62,854 nt of DNA from Clostridia bacterium (GCA_017414585.1 JAFQLN010000018.1:1-62854), one strand, 5' to 3'. Positions 1 to 9,017 are shown, counted from the first letter of the stretch. Numbers and translations are program-made. Notes: generated by a model from the letters alone, not told the origin.

Positions 1-606
1 AATCTGCGCACCGATGGTCATATCGCTGACAACGGAGTAAATCTTGTCAAAAATCGTGAACGCTTCCACGGACTGCTGGTCGTACCACGGCTGCTTGAGA
101 TTCATGGAATCAATCGTGTTCATGTCGAGGAAGAAGCCTTCGAGCGTCATGTTGGAGAGATTCCCGCACCAGAACAGGGGTGTAGCGATATCCACGCTGT
201 CATCATCTGCGCGCACCAGAGTCGGAATACGGCTGTGAAGCGTACCGTAGTTGACCTTGTCACCGACGATTACGCAGTCATAGTCCGCTTCCACGCGGGA
301 GTTTCTGATGTAAACCGCGTCGTTGATGGTCGTGCCGTTCATTTCTTCGGCGTCAATGTCGTACTGCGTCCAGCCGACAACCGGGTATTCGTTGTGGAGA
401 ATGGTGAATTCTCTGCCGCCGAAGCTGTATCCTTCGGGGAGATCGGGTTTCAGTTCTTCCTCGGTTTCTTCTACGCTTTCTTGTGCCTGCGGGGTCTGGT
501 TTTCCTGGGGCGTCTTTGCACCGTCATCGTTTTCTTCAACGGGAGTTTCGGAACAGGATGCCAGAAGCATCAGCAGTGCCAGACAGAATGCCAGTTTTCT
601 TTTCAT
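1..606 (-). CDS. Extracellular solute-binding lipoprotein, 3' end cut by window edge
   Basis: The first 202 codons of a secreted lipoprotein are present; the gene runs off the left edge. It begins MKRKLAFCLALLMLLASC, a type II signal peptide with lipobox LASC, followed by a Glu/Pro/Thr-rich linker. The mature part contains FGGREFTIL and EEMNGTTINDAV, which closely match the lipoprotein at 10231-11712 (EEMDGTQINDAV), so the two are paralogues of one substrate-binding family. It probably binds a sugar or oligosaccharide at the cell surface for an ABC importer, but no permease is visible. It lies 41 bp after the regulator/URO-D gene on the same strand, with RBS GGAGG about 7 bases before the ATG, and is probably co-transcribed with it. 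Substrate unknown. Confidence 0.82.
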   Translation of the reverse strand, partial: MKRKLAFCLALLMLLASCSETPVEENDDGAKTPQENQTPQAQESVEETEEELKPDLPEGYSFGGREFTILHNEYPVVGWTQYDIDAEEMNGTTINDAVYIRNSRVEADYDCVIVGDKVNYGTLHSRIPTLVRADDDSVDIATPLFWCGNLSNMTLEGFFLDMNTIDSMNLKQPWYDQQSVEAFTIFDKIYSVVSDMTIGAQI

Positions 607-647
607 GGGTGTGCCTCCTTTATATTATAATAAAATGTAGTAAAATT

Positions 648-2534
648 TTATTTTCCCTTGCCGTATTCGTAGGACTCGTCAAGGAATGCGTGGAGATTCT
701 CAATCGGGCAGTCGCTGGTCGCCGCGTTGCCGAGGGTGAGAATCAGGCCGCCGTCAGGTCTCGAATAGGTGTCGATGATGTGGCGGACTTCCGCGCGTAC
801 TTCTTCGGTTGTGCCGTTCGGGATGATCTGCTGCACGTCCAGACCGGCAAGAATCGTGATGCGGCCGCCGAACTTCTTAGCGATTTCGACTTCGTCCATG
901 GAGTACTTCTGGATCGGGTGGAGAACGTCGAAACCGATTTCAATAAAGTCTTCCACGAAATCCGTGACATTGCCGCAGGTGTGAAGCCATACATGGATGC
1001 CGGCTTCGTGGCAGGCTTTGATCAGCTTGGCGTAATAGGGCTTGAAGAATTCGCGGAAGATAGCCAGAGAGAAGAACGGCGCTTTCTGCGTACCGATATC
1101 GTCCGTGATGAACACGCCGTCGATATCGTGGTATTTCTTCGTATTCAGAATCAGCTTGATGTAGAAATCGGTCAGTGCGGAATAGAGCTTATGCGTTTCT
1201 TCCGGATATTCGTAATAGTCGGTCAGCGCATTTTCCATGCCGCGCAGCCACCAGTGCCGCTCAAACAGCCAGTAGCACCAGTAGAGCACACGGTATTTTG
1301 TCTTTTCGCCGTAATCTGCCTGCCAGAGCGCCGGGTAATCCGCATCCGGGAAATCCGCGATCATGTCGTCGATTTCTTCCATCTGCAGCGCGGTCTGTGC
1401 ATCGAGCGCACGGTTGGTTGTTTCATCCTTGAGCGGATCGCGGTGCATGAAGCGGTAGCTCGGGTTGTCGGCGGGGGCTTTGTACTTATCGGGCAGACGG
1501 ACGCCGACCATCTGGAAGTCGAACGGATAATCCTGCAAATATTCTTCCGCTATGGTCTGATTCTCACCGAATACGCGCGAATTGATCCATCCGTGGTAGT
1601 ACATCGGCACGCGGGATGCGCTTCCTTTGCGCTCGATTACCGAAATGACTTCTTCGCGCGTCAGCGGCTTTCTTTCGATCTGCATCTTGCTTTCCCTCCT
1701 TGATGCGGTAAAAATATCCGGATAGAGATCAGGCATCCGGACAGCCGTGCCTTCCTTGATTGACTGCCTGTATTCCGTCGGCGTATTGCCCGTGACTTTC
1801 TTGAATGAGCGGAAGAACGTGGACATACTGCGGAATCCGCTTTCGTAGCAGGCTTCCTTGATGCTTGTCTCCTTTTCGATCAGTAGAATACAGGAGTTGT
1901 TGACACGGATGATTTCGATATAGTCAAACAGGGAAATTCCCAGTTTTTCCTTGATGATGCGGCAGAGCGCGTATTTGGAAATTCCCGCGTTGTCCGCTAT
2001 TTTATCCAGCGTCAGCTTCTGTGCATAATGACAGTTGATATACTCAATCACACGCTCATACAGGATATCCTTGGAATGCCCCTGCTCCGGTTCACGGTAT
2101 GCTGCGGCGATTTCCGAAAAAACCGAATACAGAAGACAGCGGGTTCGGAACGGTCTCAGCGGGTCATTTGCTTCTTTATAGACTTTGAACAATTCGTAGA
2201 AAAACGTGTAAACCTGCGGCGGGAGCGCGTTGATTTCCGTGGGCAAACTGACCGGCAGTGAACTTGTGATATTCAGATTCAGATAAAAGGATTCATACGC
2301 ACCGCAGCCATAGACCATCTGTCCGGGGCGGCGCAGGATGATCGTATCGGGCTTGCAGACAAATTTCTTACCATCAATTATAATAGAGCCGCCTCCGGCT
2401 TTGATGATGTAGTCAAGCTCGTAATCCTCTGCCGTTCGCACTTCCAAGATTGTTCCGGGAGAATTCTGCATACCGTGAAACCATGTCATTTTCTTCAGTT
2501 CCAGTTCGGCGTCATTGAGAAATTGATACCACAC
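648..2534 (-). CDS. AraC-type regulator fused in frame to a URO-D superfamily protein
   Basis: One open frame of 628 codons carries two proteins usually separate. Residues 1-280 form an AraC regulator: cupin-like sensor (about 25-110) and a double helix-turn-helix (about 170-262, ending FRSFKKVTGNTPTEYRQS). Residues 284-628 form a full-length URO-D superfamily protein of the MtaA/CmuA-like type, which in characterised members moves methyl groups to or from corrinoids. At the junction is AAGGAGG, 9 bases and then ATG at 1685 (MQIERKPL), so the second half may also be made alone (345 aa). The full-length start is GTG at 2534 after AAAGGAG. A stop may have been lost between two genes, or the fusion may be functional. 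The lipoprotein gene follows. Domain calls are by pattern; substrate unknown. Confidence 0.8.
   Translation of the reverse strand: MWYQFLNDAELELKKMTWFHGMQNSPGTILEVRTAEDYELDYIIKAGGGSIIIDGKKFVCKPDTIILRRPGQMVYGCGAYESFYLNLNITSSLPVSLPTEINALPPQVYTFFYELFKVYKEANDPLRPFRTRCLLYSVFSEIAAAYREPEQGHSKDILYERVIEYINCHYAQKLTLDKIADNAGISKYALCRIIKEKLGISLFDYIEIIRVNNSCILLIEKETSIKEACYESGFRSMSTFFRSFKKVTGNTPTEYRQSIKEGTAVRMPDLYPDIFTASRRESKMQIERKPLTREEVISVIERKGSASRVPMYYHGWINSRVFGENQTIAEEYLQDYPFDFQMVGVRLPDKYKAPADNPSYRFMHRDPLKDETTNRALDAQTALQMEEIDDMIADFPDADYPALWQADYGEKTKYRVLYWCYWLFERHWWLRGMENALTDYYEYPEETHKLYSALTDFYIKLILNTKKYHDIDGVFITDDIGTQKAPFFSLAIFREFFKPYYAKLIKACHEAGIHVWLHTCGNVTDFVEDFIEIGFDVLHPIQKYSMDEVEIAKKFGGRITILAGLDVQQIIPNGTTEEVRAEVRHIIDTYSRPDGGLILTLGNAATSDCPIENLHAFLDESYEYGKGK
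1695..1702 (-). promoter_or_regulatory. Internal ribosome binding site before in-frame ATG at 1685
   Basis: On the minus strand AAGGAGGG is followed nine bases later by ATG (1685-1683), in the same frame as the upstream AraC part and exactly where a stand-alone URO-D protein would begin. It is the best Shine-Dalgarno of this gene, stronger than that of the GTG at 2534. Confidence 0.65.
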
Positions 2535-2578
2535 GGCTGCATCAGCTCCTTTCCGGTGATTTTTGTACTATAATTATT

Positions 2579-2607
2579 ATTATAACTCCATTTTCGTTAT
2601 TTGACAA
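2579..2607 (-). promoter_or_regulatory. Promoter of the AraC/URO-D gene
   Basis: On the minus strand: TTGTCA, 17-base spacer, TATAAT. It lies about 45 bases before the GTG start. The 2535-2973 interval also holds the divergent surface-protein promoter; the AT-rich stretch between them (2608-2807) shows no gene. Confidence 0.7.
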
Positions 2608-2807
2608 GGGACAATATATCCCAAATATTGCACACTTATGGCGATTCTTGATAAATTGACAATGTTTATTTTGTTCTTTATACCACAATGACTACAAATA
2701 CGTTATTGATCACCCATGGACAGCGCTCTTTTTGAGCCGAACACAGAATTATTTGCAACTTATCAATTTTTGTATATTACTTTGCAAGATTTTGGAGTAG
2801 TGTGCTA

Positions 2808-2836
2808 TTGACATTTCTGTTTTTTGCTGTTATAAT
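2808..2836 (+). promoter_or_regulatory. Promoter of the surface protein gene
   Basis: Perfect consensus TTGACA, 17-base spacer, TATAAT. It predicts a leader of roughly 130 bases before the ATG at 2974. The strength fits the biased codon use of the gene, suggesting high expression. Confidence 0.8.
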
Positions 2837-2973
2837 AAGAACTGTACAAGGCTTATCCCACAAAATTGCCGTGAAAATACGACTATTTTTGTAATTATTT
2901 CGTTATTTACGGACAAAGTATTCCCGCTTTGTCCGTTAATAAAATATTATTTTATTTCTTTAAGGAGACAGAA

Positions 2974-4713
2974 ATGAAGAAAAGCATTCTCATCCTCACT
3001 CTCATTGCTGCCGTAATGCTTTCCGTTCTCGCGGTTCCTGCATTTGCAGACGTGAACCAGCAGGTAACAATCGCATACGGTACGCCCGTTGTTGACGGTC
3101 AGATCGACGACGTTTGGGCAAACACCCCCACTTACAAGACCCCCTATGTTCATGGCGGCGGCGAAGCTAAGTCCAACACCCTCGGCGAATGGAGATTCCT
3201 CTGGGACGAAAACAGAATCTACGTTCTCTGTGACATCTATGATGAACAGCTGAACCACGGCAATGCCGGTACTTACTGGCAGGGCGACTGCACTCAGCTC
3301 TTCTTCGATATGTTCAACACCGAAGATTTCGCTAACTGCTCTTACGGCGAATTCGGTGCTCAGCTCGGTATCCGCTACGCTTGGGAAGGCGGCGTGTTCG
3401 CAGCTGAAGACAACTTCGTAGTAGAATCCCTCGGCGCTGGCTTCTCCTTCCAGGAAGGCGACCCGGAATGGGATGACTGTGTATTCACACAGGTTGACAC
3501 TGATAAGGGCTGGAGAGTTGAATACTCCTTCAATCCTACCCTCTTCTATCCCGACTTCAAGCTCGAAGCAGGCACCAAGGGCGGTATCGACTTCGTTAAC
3601 GACGACTCCAACGAAGGCTCTACCGTAAGAGATACCCTTTATCTCTTCATGCCCGACTCCAACGGCTGGTCCAACCCCAAGACCAACGCAACCTTCACTC
3701 TCGCAGGCAAGGATGAAGTTGTAGACATCGCTGCTATCGAAGCAGAACGCAAGGCAGCTGAAGAAGCTGCAGCAGCAGAAGCAGCAGCTCGTCAGGCTCT
3801 TATCGACGGTCAGATCGCTGATGGCGTTCAGGTTGTTAAGGGCACCGCAAAGATCGACGGTGAAATTGATGCAGCTTGGGCAAATGTTCCCGCTTACAAG
3901 GCTGAATACATTTATCAGAACGGCGCTGTTAAGTCCGTCTGCGAACCTACCATGAAGTTCATGTGGGACGACAACAAGATGTACGCTCTTCTCGAAGTTA
4001 AGGACGAACAGCTCAACGCTCTCACCAACACCCTCTGGGCAAACGACAACCTCCAGTTCTTCATTGACTTCGGTCACGGTCACGATTTCGCAGCGAACAA
4101 CTCCGATGGTGACAACTCCGCTCTCGCTATCCGTTACTGCTGGCTCGGCGGCGTTGTTGAACTTCCCGCTGGCTTCACTGTAACCGCTCTCGGCGGCGCT
4201 GCTGTTGCTGAAGATCTCTACAACGGCATCGAAAAGGCTCAGAAGACCGTTGACGGCGGCTGGGTTTGCGAATTCGCTCTCGATCCCACTCTCTTCGCTC
4301 CCGACTTCAAGATGGTTGAAGGCGCACAGGGCGGTCTCGACTACGTTGTAGACGACACCAACACCGGCAACGACACCGGTTCCAGAGATACTCTCTATGT
4401 ATTCTCCATCCTTTCCGATACTTGGAGCAAGTCCACCAACCTCATCCCCTTCACTTTCGTAAACGAAGCTAAGGCTGCTGAAGAACCGAAGGAAGAAGTT
4501 GTTGAAACTCCTGTTGAAGAACCGAAGGAAGAAGTTGTTGAAACTCCCGTAGAAGAACCGAAGGAAGAAGTTGTTGAAACTCCCGCAGTTGAAGAACCCA
4601 AGGAAGAAGTTGTTGAAACTCCCAAGGCTCCTCAGACCTTCGACTTCGCAGTAATCGCTGCTATCGCTGCAGTTATTTCCTGCGCAGGCTACGCAATCAG
4701 CAAGAAGCACTAA
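2974..4713 (+). CDS. Surface protein with two CBM9/DOMON-like domains and C-terminal anchor
   Basis: A secreted protein of 579 aa. The start at 2974 follows AAGGAG; an upstream in-frame ATG at 2929 has no RBS. Signal peptide residues 1-25 end VPAFA. Two copies of a CBM9-like beta-sandwich follow (about 30-245 and 282-490), each opening with IDGEIDAAW- or VDGQIDDVW-type motifs, joined by an Ala/Glu-rich helical linker (249-276). Residues 502-550 are four EEPKEEVVETP-type repeats, likely a wall-spanning stalk. The end is PQTFDF, a hydrophobic stretch and SKKH, resembling a non-LPXTG sorting signal. CBM9-like domains usually bind glycans, so a role in capturing or displaying polysaccharide is likely but inferred. 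Codon use is strongly biased, suggesting abundance. Confidence 0.85.
   Translation: MKKSILILTLIAAVMLSVLAVPAFADVNQQVTIAYGTPVVDGQIDDVWANTPTYKTPYVHGGGEAKSNTLGEWRFLWDENRIYVLCDIYDEQLNHGNAGTYWQGDCTQLFFDMFNTEDFANCSYGEFGAQLGIRYAWEGGVFAAEDNFVVESLGAGFSFQEGDPEWDDCVFTQVDTDKGWRVEYSFNPTLFYPDFKLEAGTKGGIDFVNDDSNEGSTVRDTLYLFMPDSNGWSNPKTNATFTLAGKDEVVDIAAIEAERKAAEEAAAAEAAARQALIDGQIADGVQVVKGTAKIDGEIDAAWANVPAYKAEYIYQNGAVKSVCEPTMKFMWDDNKMYALLEVKDEQLNALTNTLWANDNLQFFIDFGHGHDFAANNSDGDNSALAIRYCWLGGVVELPAGFTVTALGGAAVAEDLYNGIEKAQKTVDGGWVCEFALDPTLFAPDFKMVEGAQGGLDYVVDDTNTGNDTGSRDTLYVFSILSDTWSKSTNLIPFTFVNEAKAAEEPKEEVVETPVEEPKEEVVETPVEEPKEEVVETPAVEEPKEEVVETPKAPQTFDFAVIAAIAAVISCAGYAISKKH
4480..4623 (+). repeat. In-frame tandem repeat encoding EEPKEEVVETP stalk
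   Basis: About four near-identical copies of a 36-39 bp unit encode the acidic repeats before the membrane anchor. Such arrays change copy number by slippage, so stalk length may vary among strains. Confidence 0.85.
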
Positions 4714-4747
4714 TCGGTGTTTTCTCTGAAAAACAGCTGAATAAGTT

Positions 4748-4796
4748 ATAACAGCAATATCTCCGTAAGGTTCACCCTTTTCGGAGATATTGTTAT
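4748..4796 (+). terminator. Hairpin terminator after surface protein gene
   Basis: A 10-bp perfect stem (AATATCTCCG / CGGAGATATT), extended past a small bulge, encloses a 16-base loop. There is no strong T tract, so it may work weakly or protect the mRNA end. Confidence 0.5.
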
Positions 4797-4808
4797 ACTC
4801 ACTCTTTA

Positions 4809-5993
4809 ATGCCTATGAAAAAATTTCTTACATTCCTGCTTTTCTCTCTCCTTCTGATTTATACAGCCATTCCTGTTTTTGCCGGAACGCTTCCGACTGC
4901 GCACGGCAAAGCGGAAAACCTTGCTCCCTCGGCAAGCGAATTTTACGCCTCCACGGAATACAACCACGATTACCGCGCAGCCAGAGTCGCCGACGGTGTT
5001 GTCTGGGACAGAGATATGCGTCTGCGCAACTGGGTATCGAACTTTGCTGTCGAATCCACCGTCTCTTTCTACTGGGAAGAACCCGTGACTGCCACAAAAA
5101 TGGTTGTCTACGGCATGAACGACACCAAGTTCCGTGTGCTCCGCGGCATTCTCATGACCGAAGACGGAGGTGAATATGCAACCGGTGTGCTCCCCGCTGA
5201 CGGTGCTCCCGTTGAAGTCGTATTCGACAAGCCGCACACCATGTCCGAAGCGCATCTCGTTGTCACCGGCTCCCGCGCCAATCCGGCAGTCGGTCTGAGT
5301 GAAGTCGAATTCTACAACGAAGCCGGTGAAAATGTCGCCCGTCTCGCCACGGTTTACCCGGATTCCGAATACACGACCGATGGCAATTCGTGGGACGTTC
5401 CCGCGGACTGGATCGGCTGGTACATCGGCATCAACATCAACAACGGCTGGGCAGACTACACGGTTCCCAAGCTGGACGACCAGCATGAGTGGGCTTGTCT
5501 CGGCGAACAGTTTCCGGAAATCATGCTTTCGTGGGATGAACCCATAACAGTCGGCACCGTTGTCCTCTCTGACCGCGTCAATGCGAACGACTGGATTCTC
5601 TCCGGCACACTCAAGTTCTCCGACGGAACGGAAGTACCGTTCACGGAACTTGCCAATTACGGCGAGCCGCTGTATGTGGATATCCCCGACTGCGTAACCG
5701 AATCGCTGACCGTCAGCGTCACCGAAAGTCTCGGTCCGAATCCGGGCTTTGCGGAAATCGAAGTCTACACCGAACACTTTGACGAAAACGGCAATGTGAT
5801 CGTCATCGAAGAAGAAGAAGAGGAATTTGAAGATCCGTTCGCCGCTACGACGGAAGAATCGGACGGATACGGAGCTGCACCGCCGCAGTACAATGTCCTC
5901 TCTTACGTCCTGCTCGGCATTTTTGCCGTCGGTATTCTCCTCGTCCTGCTTTCCCTCCGCGGATCGCATCCCGGCAGAAAGGAGCCTGCATGA
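4809..5993 (+). CDS. Secreted discoidin-like (F5/8 type C-like) protein with C-terminal membrane helix
   Basis: A 394-aa exported protein with signal peptide MPMKKFLTFLLFSLLLIYTA and cleavage near VFAG. Two beta-sandwich regions follow (about 35-160 and 175-310), each with the ASxFYAS / VADG and LSEVEFYNE / FAEIEVYTE features of discoidin-type sugar-binding domains. Then come an acidic stretch (EEEEEEFEDP) and a transmembrane helix near 365-385 with a short basic tail, so the domains sit outside the cell. The gene overlaps the next by 4 bases (ATGA), so the two are co-translated. No clear Shine-Dalgarno precedes the start; initiation may use ATG 4809 or 4815. Function beyond glycan binding is not known. 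Confidence 0.8.
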   Translation: MPMKKFLTFLLFSLLLIYTAIPVFAGTLPTAHGKAENLAPSASEFYASTEYNHDYRAARVADGVVWDRDMRLRNWVSNFAVESTVSFYWEEPVTATKMVVYGMNDTKFRVLRGILMTEDGGEYATGVLPADGAPVEVVFDKPHTMSEAHLVVTGSRANPAVGLSEVEFYNEAGENVARLATVYPDSEYTTDGNSWDVPADWIGWYIGININNGWADYTVPKLDDQHEWACLGEQFPEIMLSWDEPITVGTVVLSDRVNANDWILSGTLKFSDGTEVPFTELANYGEPLYVDIPDCVTESLTVSVTESLGPNPGFAEIEVYTEHFDENGNVIVIEEEEEEFEDPFAATTEESDGYGAAPPQYNVLSYVLLGIFAVGILLVLLSLRGSHPGRKEPA

Positions 5994-7354
5994 AAAGCAA
6001 AACCCTGATTATCCTCACCATCGCCATCATGATGTTTTTCGCCATTGCCTCTCCCATCATTCAGCTTCTCGGCTCTTATGGGGTCATCGAAAACCATCTG
6101 GCAACCAAAAACCTTTTTGTAACGGAAACCTATGTGGATGAAGATGCACCGCTTGCCGCTGTCCGCAATGCTGTTGAGGACGTCAAAACGGGACTGAAAA
6201 ACATCTACGCAAACTGTATTCCGTTCTACTCCGTGATCGTCAACTCTGTGCAGTCGGCTGATCTCGCGCTTCTGAATCTCTCCGACACCTTCATCACGGA
6301 AAAGCTCCTCTCCTACGACACCATTGAAGAACCTTCATCAGAAGAAACCACCGATTCCCTCGATGCTTCCTCCGGCGAAGACAGTGCGGCGCAGGAAACG
6401 GAACCCGTTCCCGAAAAGCCGAAGGTACGCTACACCGCATCCCGTCTTGTCTCCGGCAGACCGAACATCTTCAAAATTGAACCGCTCAAGGTTCTGGAAC
6501 GTGTCGAAGGCGCTTCCGCGAAGGAACTGGAAATTCTGCTGGAAAGACAGCTTGACTATCTCGACCGGCTGTACAATCTCTATCCGGATCTGAATTACTA
6601 TGTCTACATGGGAACCCGTCTGCAGGAAACCGAGATTTACGACGACATGATCAAGATGCCGAAGTCCACGCGCCCCTACCTCGAAACCTTCATCGAGAAA
6701 CTCAATCCCGCCTACAAGTTTGACTACCTCCGGATTGATACGCCCGAAGACCGCGTGAACAAGCAGTTCCGCACCGACCACCACTGGAATGCATACGGTG
6801 CACTCGAGGGCTACAAGCAGATCATGGCAATGATCTATGAAGATTCCCCCGAGGTCGGTGAAGCCATTGATTACAACATCGTCAAGGTAGAAGGTGCAAA
6901 ATGGTTCGGCTCGATGACCTCCGGTCTGACCGACGAGGCTTACAAGGACGATTTCCACATCTTTGACCTCTCCGATATGCCCGGCAATTCCTCCGATGCC
7001 CGCAAGCTCCGTCGTCTTTATGAAGCCTACACCACGCGCAGCTTCGACGAACGTGCAAGCACCGACTACTACGGCGCATACTTCGGCAATCAGGAGCAAT
7101 TCCACTTTGAAAGCGGCAGCGGACGCAATCTGCTGATCCTCGGTGACTCGTACAGCTGGGCTGTCAACGCTCTGATTGCAGCGCACTTCGATCACACCTA
7201 CTGCTTCAACAAGCCGTGGATGACCAACGGTGTCAAGCACGACTATAAAGGCACCGTCGAAAACAACAATATCACCGATGTCGTCATTATTCTCTATTCG
7301 AGCCGTCTTCTCTTCGGTCTCGACAGCACGGACTTTGACAACATCCTCGACTGA
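5990..7354 (+). CDS. DHHW family protein (AlgX/AlgJ-like SGNH fold)
   Basis: A 454-aa membrane-anchored extracytoplasmic protein: N-terminal helix (residues 4-25), an Asp/Glu/Ser-rich spacer (about 105-140), then a domain with FRTDHHWNAYGA and, near the C terminus, LLILGDSYSWAV. DHHW and GDSYS match the catalytic blocks of AlgX/AlgJ-type proteins, SGNH-like enzymes that add or remove O-acetyl groups on exopolysaccharides. It overlaps the discoidin-like gene by 4 bases. The usual MBOAT partner is not in the window, so the acetyl source is unresolved. Assignment to the DHHW family is solid; acetyltransferase activity is inferred. Confidence 0.82.
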   Translation: MKSKTLIILTIAIMMFFAIASPIIQLLGSYGVIENHLATKNLFVTETYVDEDAPLAAVRNAVEDVKTGLKNIYANCIPFYSVIVNSVQSADLALLNLSDTFITEKLLSYDTIEEPSSEETTDSLDASSGEDSAAQETEPVPEKPKVRYTASRLVSGRPNIFKIEPLKVLERVEGASAKELEILLERQLDYLDRLYNLYPDLNYYVYMGTRLQETEIYDDMIKMPKSTRPYLETFIEKLNPAYKFDYLRIDTPEDRVNKQFRTDHHWNAYGALEGYKQIMAMIYEDSPEVGEAIDYNIVKVEGAKWFGSMTSGLTDEAYKDDFHIFDLSDMPGNSSDARKLRRLYEAYTTRSFDERASTDYYGAYFGNQEQFHFESGSGRNLLILGDSYSWAVNALIAAHFDHTYCFNKPWMTNGVKHDYKGTVENNNITDVVIILYSSRLLFGLDSTDFDNILD

Positions 7355-7386
7355 CTTTTCTTTCTTTTCACGTTCAATAATCATTG

Positions 7387-7435
7387 AAAAATCCCGTTTG
7401 TTCACCGATTCCGGTTAGAACGAACGGGATTTTTT
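7387..7435. terminator. Bidirectional terminator between convergent genes
   Basis: A 17-bp stem (AAAAATCCCGTTTGTTC pairs with GAACGAACGGGATTTTT, one G-U) has T tracts on both strands. It ends the DHHW gene on the plus strand and the URO-D-like gene on the minus strand. Confidence 0.9.
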
Positions 7436-7471
7436 CACGTGCGGCTGCGCACAGCAGGGAGCGGACATATC

Positions 7472-8695
7472 TCAGCCTCTCCAGGTATTCTCAATTTCTT
7501 CACGGACAATTTCGACAGCGCGGCGCGGCTTGCCGAGATTTCCGTTCAGGGTGTAAGTATCACGGAAGGTGATTTCCAGCGGACAGCCTTCAGCGGCGCG
7601 CATGGTCTTGCGGATGTGTTCGCGGAATCCGTCTTCATCGAGGTTGTAGTCGGTACCGCCGATATAGAGCGGAGACGGTTTGCGCTGGTACACAATGTTC
7701 TTTTTCCGCAGTTCAGCGCCCATGTATTCCTCGTCGCACCACGGGGAGATGGAAATTTTTCTGAGGTTTTCAAACTTCGAGATCGACTTCTCCCAGAAGG
7801 AATGCACCGGTTCACAGCATCCGTACGAAAGACGTCCGAAAAGGGAAGAAATCTTCTTGTATGCGGGATAGAAGAATTCGTGGAACATTTCCGGGCTGAT
7901 ACCGACAGTTTCCTGACTGTCCAGATAGCCCCACACATCTTTCAGCGTGAGCGGACCTTCCGTCTTCATCTGATCGGAAAAGGCGAAAGTTCCCTGTCCA
8001 ACCCAGTTATTGCCGCAGCAGGGTGTGAGCATACCGCGCTTTTCAAATTCCGTGAAGTACTTGCAGTAATCATCAGCAAGGCGATCCATCATGATCTTGA
8101 AGTTTTCCGGATTGTCGTACATTTCCGTGAACATATTCTCCATCGTCATGAGATGAACGAGATTGTTCGTCGGACAGCAGTACATTCCACCCATCCCCGG
8201 CTTGACTTCAAGAATATCGCCGAAGAGATCGCCGTAATATTCCATGCCGCGCTTCACGCCTTCTTCGTCAAAGCCCATCGGAGACGGCTGAATCTGGTCA
8301 AGCGTGTCGAGATTTTCAATCGTCGCGTTGATATGGAAGCCGACGCCCTGCGTATGGGTCTTATTGACATTCAGGTTGAAGAGTTTGAACCAGCCGCCGT
8401 TCGATACATAGAAATCCGGTGTCACGCAGCGGTCGTCCCCGACCATCACCTGATTCTGCATGGAACTTCCGAGCGCCCATTCCACGCCGCGCGCATCACC
8501 GGAAGTGCACTGGCATTCGTAGTGAAATCCCGCATCTCCGACCGTACCCATTTCAAAATGAATCATCGGACGTTCGGACTGCCCATCGTTGTGCTTTGTC
8601 CATAACCTGACCAGTTCCCGCTGCTTGGGTGAATTCGCCATTTCCAGCTTTTTTTTAGCAAGATCACGTATAAATTCCCGTTCTTTCTGTTCCAT
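7472..8695 (-). CDS. URO-D / corrinoid methyltransferase superfamily protein
   Basis: A 407-aa cytoplasmic protein distantly related to the URO-D/MtaA superfamily of zinc-dependent methyl-transferring TIM barrels. It has Cys-rich turns (GMYCCPTNN, LTPCCGNNW, SYGCCEPVH, ISPWCDEEY) where members bind zinc or substrate. It is longer than the 343-aa URO-D protein next door and belongs to a different subgroup. The gene stands alone, divergent from 9112, with RBS AAAGGGG before the ATG. No corrinoid-binding protein or reductive activase is visible, so methyl transfer is only inferred. It could act on methylated or glycosylated small molecules. Confidence 0.7.
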   Translation of the reverse strand: MEQKEREFIRDLAKKKLEMANSPKQRELVRLWTKHNDGQSERPMIHFEMGTVGDAGFHYECQCTSGDARGVEWALGSSMQNQVMVGDDRCVTPDFYVSNGGWFKLFNLNVNKTHTQGVGFHINATIENLDTLDQIQPSPMGFDEEGVKRGMEYYGDLFGDILEVKPGMGGMYCCPTNNLVHLMTMENMFTEMYDNPENFKIMMDRLADDYCKYFTEFEKRGMLTPCCGNNWVGQGTFAFSDQMKTEGPLTLKDVWGYLDSQETVGISPEMFHEFFYPAYKKISSLFGRLSYGCCEPVHSFWEKSISKFENLRKISISPWCDEEYMGAELRKKNIVYQRKPSPLYIGGTDYNLDEDGFREHIRKTMRAAEGCPLEITFRDTYTLNGNLGKPRRAVEIVREEIENTWRG

Positions 8696-8731
8696 GCCAG
8701 TTTCCCCTTTGAAAAGATATGTTTTTCTTTT

Positions 8732-8760
8732 ATTTTACCATATCCGACTGCTTTTGTCAT
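8732..8760 (-). promoter_or_regulatory. Promoter of the URO-D-like gene at 7472-8695
   Basis: On the minus strand: ATGACA, 17-base spacer, TAAAAT, about 35 bases before the ATG. Moderate match. Confidence 0.5.
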
Positions 8761-8805
8761 TACGATAAATAAAAAATTGTTTCAGAATTTCTGCATTTTG
8801 CATCT

Positions 8806-8834
8806 TGCATATGCACCAAAATTATGATATCATA
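8806..8834. promoter_or_regulatory. Candidate operator palindromes between divergent URO-D genes
   Basis: Two perfect palindromes lie close together: TGCATATGCA (8806-8815) and TATGATATCATA (8823-8834). They sit between the divergent promoters, a position suited to a shared regulator such as one of the AraC proteins. The rest of the 8696-9111 gap shows no convincing gene. Confidence 0.4.
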
Positions 8835-9017
8835 TAACCAAATCCTTGTATATTCCGGTATATCTTACGGCGACATTTCTGAACAGATCGCAAATGCGGT
8901 GCTTCGGGAAAGAGCAGATATCACCTGCGCAATACCAAACCGTCCGCCTTTGCCTGCATTCTTCTGCAGCGTCGGCGATTCTCACAATGTATGAAAAAAA
9001 CATTGTTTTATTTTCTC

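Noticed and set aside
2947..4710. Long 587-codon open frame opposite the surface protein gene
   Set aside because: It mirrors the biased codon use of the real gene; no RBS, no recognisable domains, composition unlike a normal protein.
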